A stretch of 64,000 bases of DNA from Altererythrobacter sp. B11 (GTDB lineage Bacteria; Pseudomonadota; Alphaproteobacteria; Sphingomonadales; Sphingomonadaceae), in NCBI RefSeq assembly GCF_003569745.1, contig NZ_AP018498.1, forward strand, positions 558,001 to 622,000, read 5' to 3'. The notes beneath the pieces were generated by a model. It was not told where the DNA came from. It searched no databases and worked only from the letters and a program-made list of their open reading frames with translations. Numbering within the stretch: position 1 is the first letter of the stretch; each line of letters starts with the position of its first letter. The position numbers and the translations under genes are program-made. Positions 63,959-64,000 of the stretch are shown here, in pieces.

Positions 63959-64000
63959 ATGGCGGATCAGCAGCCATTGCCGGCAGTTCCTCTCCAGACG
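63959..64000 (+). CDS. Possible 5' end of a gene running off the window
   Basis: An open frame starts at ATG 63959 and reaches the window edge (14 codons, MADQQPLPAVPLQT). It is divergent from the sugar dehydrogenase gene with 55 bases between. Too short to identify; included because the frame is clean and the position plausible. Confidence 0.25.
   Translation, partial: MADQQPLPAVPLQT

Overview
The window is a high-GC, gene-dense bacterial chromosome segment. Several markers point to an alphaproteobacterium of the order Sphingomonadales, probably an Erythrobacteraceae- or Sphingomonas-like organism: the CtrA-network factors SciP and TrcR, a COQ7-type ubiquinone hydroxylase, a FabI with alphaproteobacterial features, the block proA-nadD-rsfS-rlmH-envC-ctpA-dsbB-coq7, and sucC next to etfBA. 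This assignment rests on protein families and gene order, not on a marker-gene comparison. No rRNA, tRNA, insertion sequence, phage gene or CRISPR array was seen. Most of the window is core housekeeping sequence.

Layout. 1-5283: 3' end of ileS, lspA and a DUF3035 lipoprotein as an overlapping operon, then a SET-domain protein, a CNNM/CorC membrane protein and an OmpA-like lipoprotein with a strong terminator. 5297-10768: a CysQ-type phosphatase, sucC, a DUF6265 protein and etfBA; just after etfA a foreign-looking gene is framed by a perfect 20-bp direct repeat that duplicates the end of etfA. 10768-17727: GNAT and DUF445 proteins, an RND efflux pair and a GlsB-type membrane protein. 17841-26604: sciP, mnmA, a serine hydrolase, a pdxH-CDF-phzF operon, a DnaJ-like protein, a BrkB-like membrane protein and fabI. 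27078-30180: wecB and wecC for UDP-ManNAcA, preceded by a MarR-like regulator carrying a frameshift. 30509-38959: a long minus-strand run of ubiquinone, disulfide, cell-wall, ribosome-maturation, NAD and proline genes, with an aldo/keto reductase wedged between proA and nadD. 39203-45415: an M23 peptidase overlapping a bactofilin, trcR, a glycosyltransferase with an LpxH-like phosphatase, a GST and a quinone oxidoreductase. 45542-51297: DUF1192, clpA, a ligase-associated exonuclease with its ATP-dependent DNA ligase, and DUF167. 51278-55069: gamma-carbonic anhydrase, GNAT, hemB and a second M23 peptidase. 55291-64000: a SUV3-like helicase, an S4 protein, fdxA, a structured leader and carD, two lipoproteins, a Sua5 family protein, a DUF815 ATPase and a sorbosone-dehydrogenase-like beta-propeller.

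How the genes fit together. Envelope work dominates: two intact M23 peptidases, an EnvC-like activator with a degenerate active site, a bactofilin, a CtpA protease, LspA, several lipoproteins, an RND pump and nucleotide-sugar synthesis. Energy metabolism (sucC, etfBA, fdxA, coq7) and stringent or cell-cycle regulation (CarD, SciP, TrcR) are also represented. Four intrinsic terminators share a GGGCCG/CGGCCC-like stem.

The points most worth a second look are the repeat-flanked gene at 9724-10758, the promoter plus rod-shaped RNA ahead of carD (58573-58751), the single-base frameshift at about 29864, the ligase/exonuclease pair that lacks its usual helicase partner, and the RND permease with extra hydrophobic segments in its central linker. 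No clearly new multi-gene system was found.
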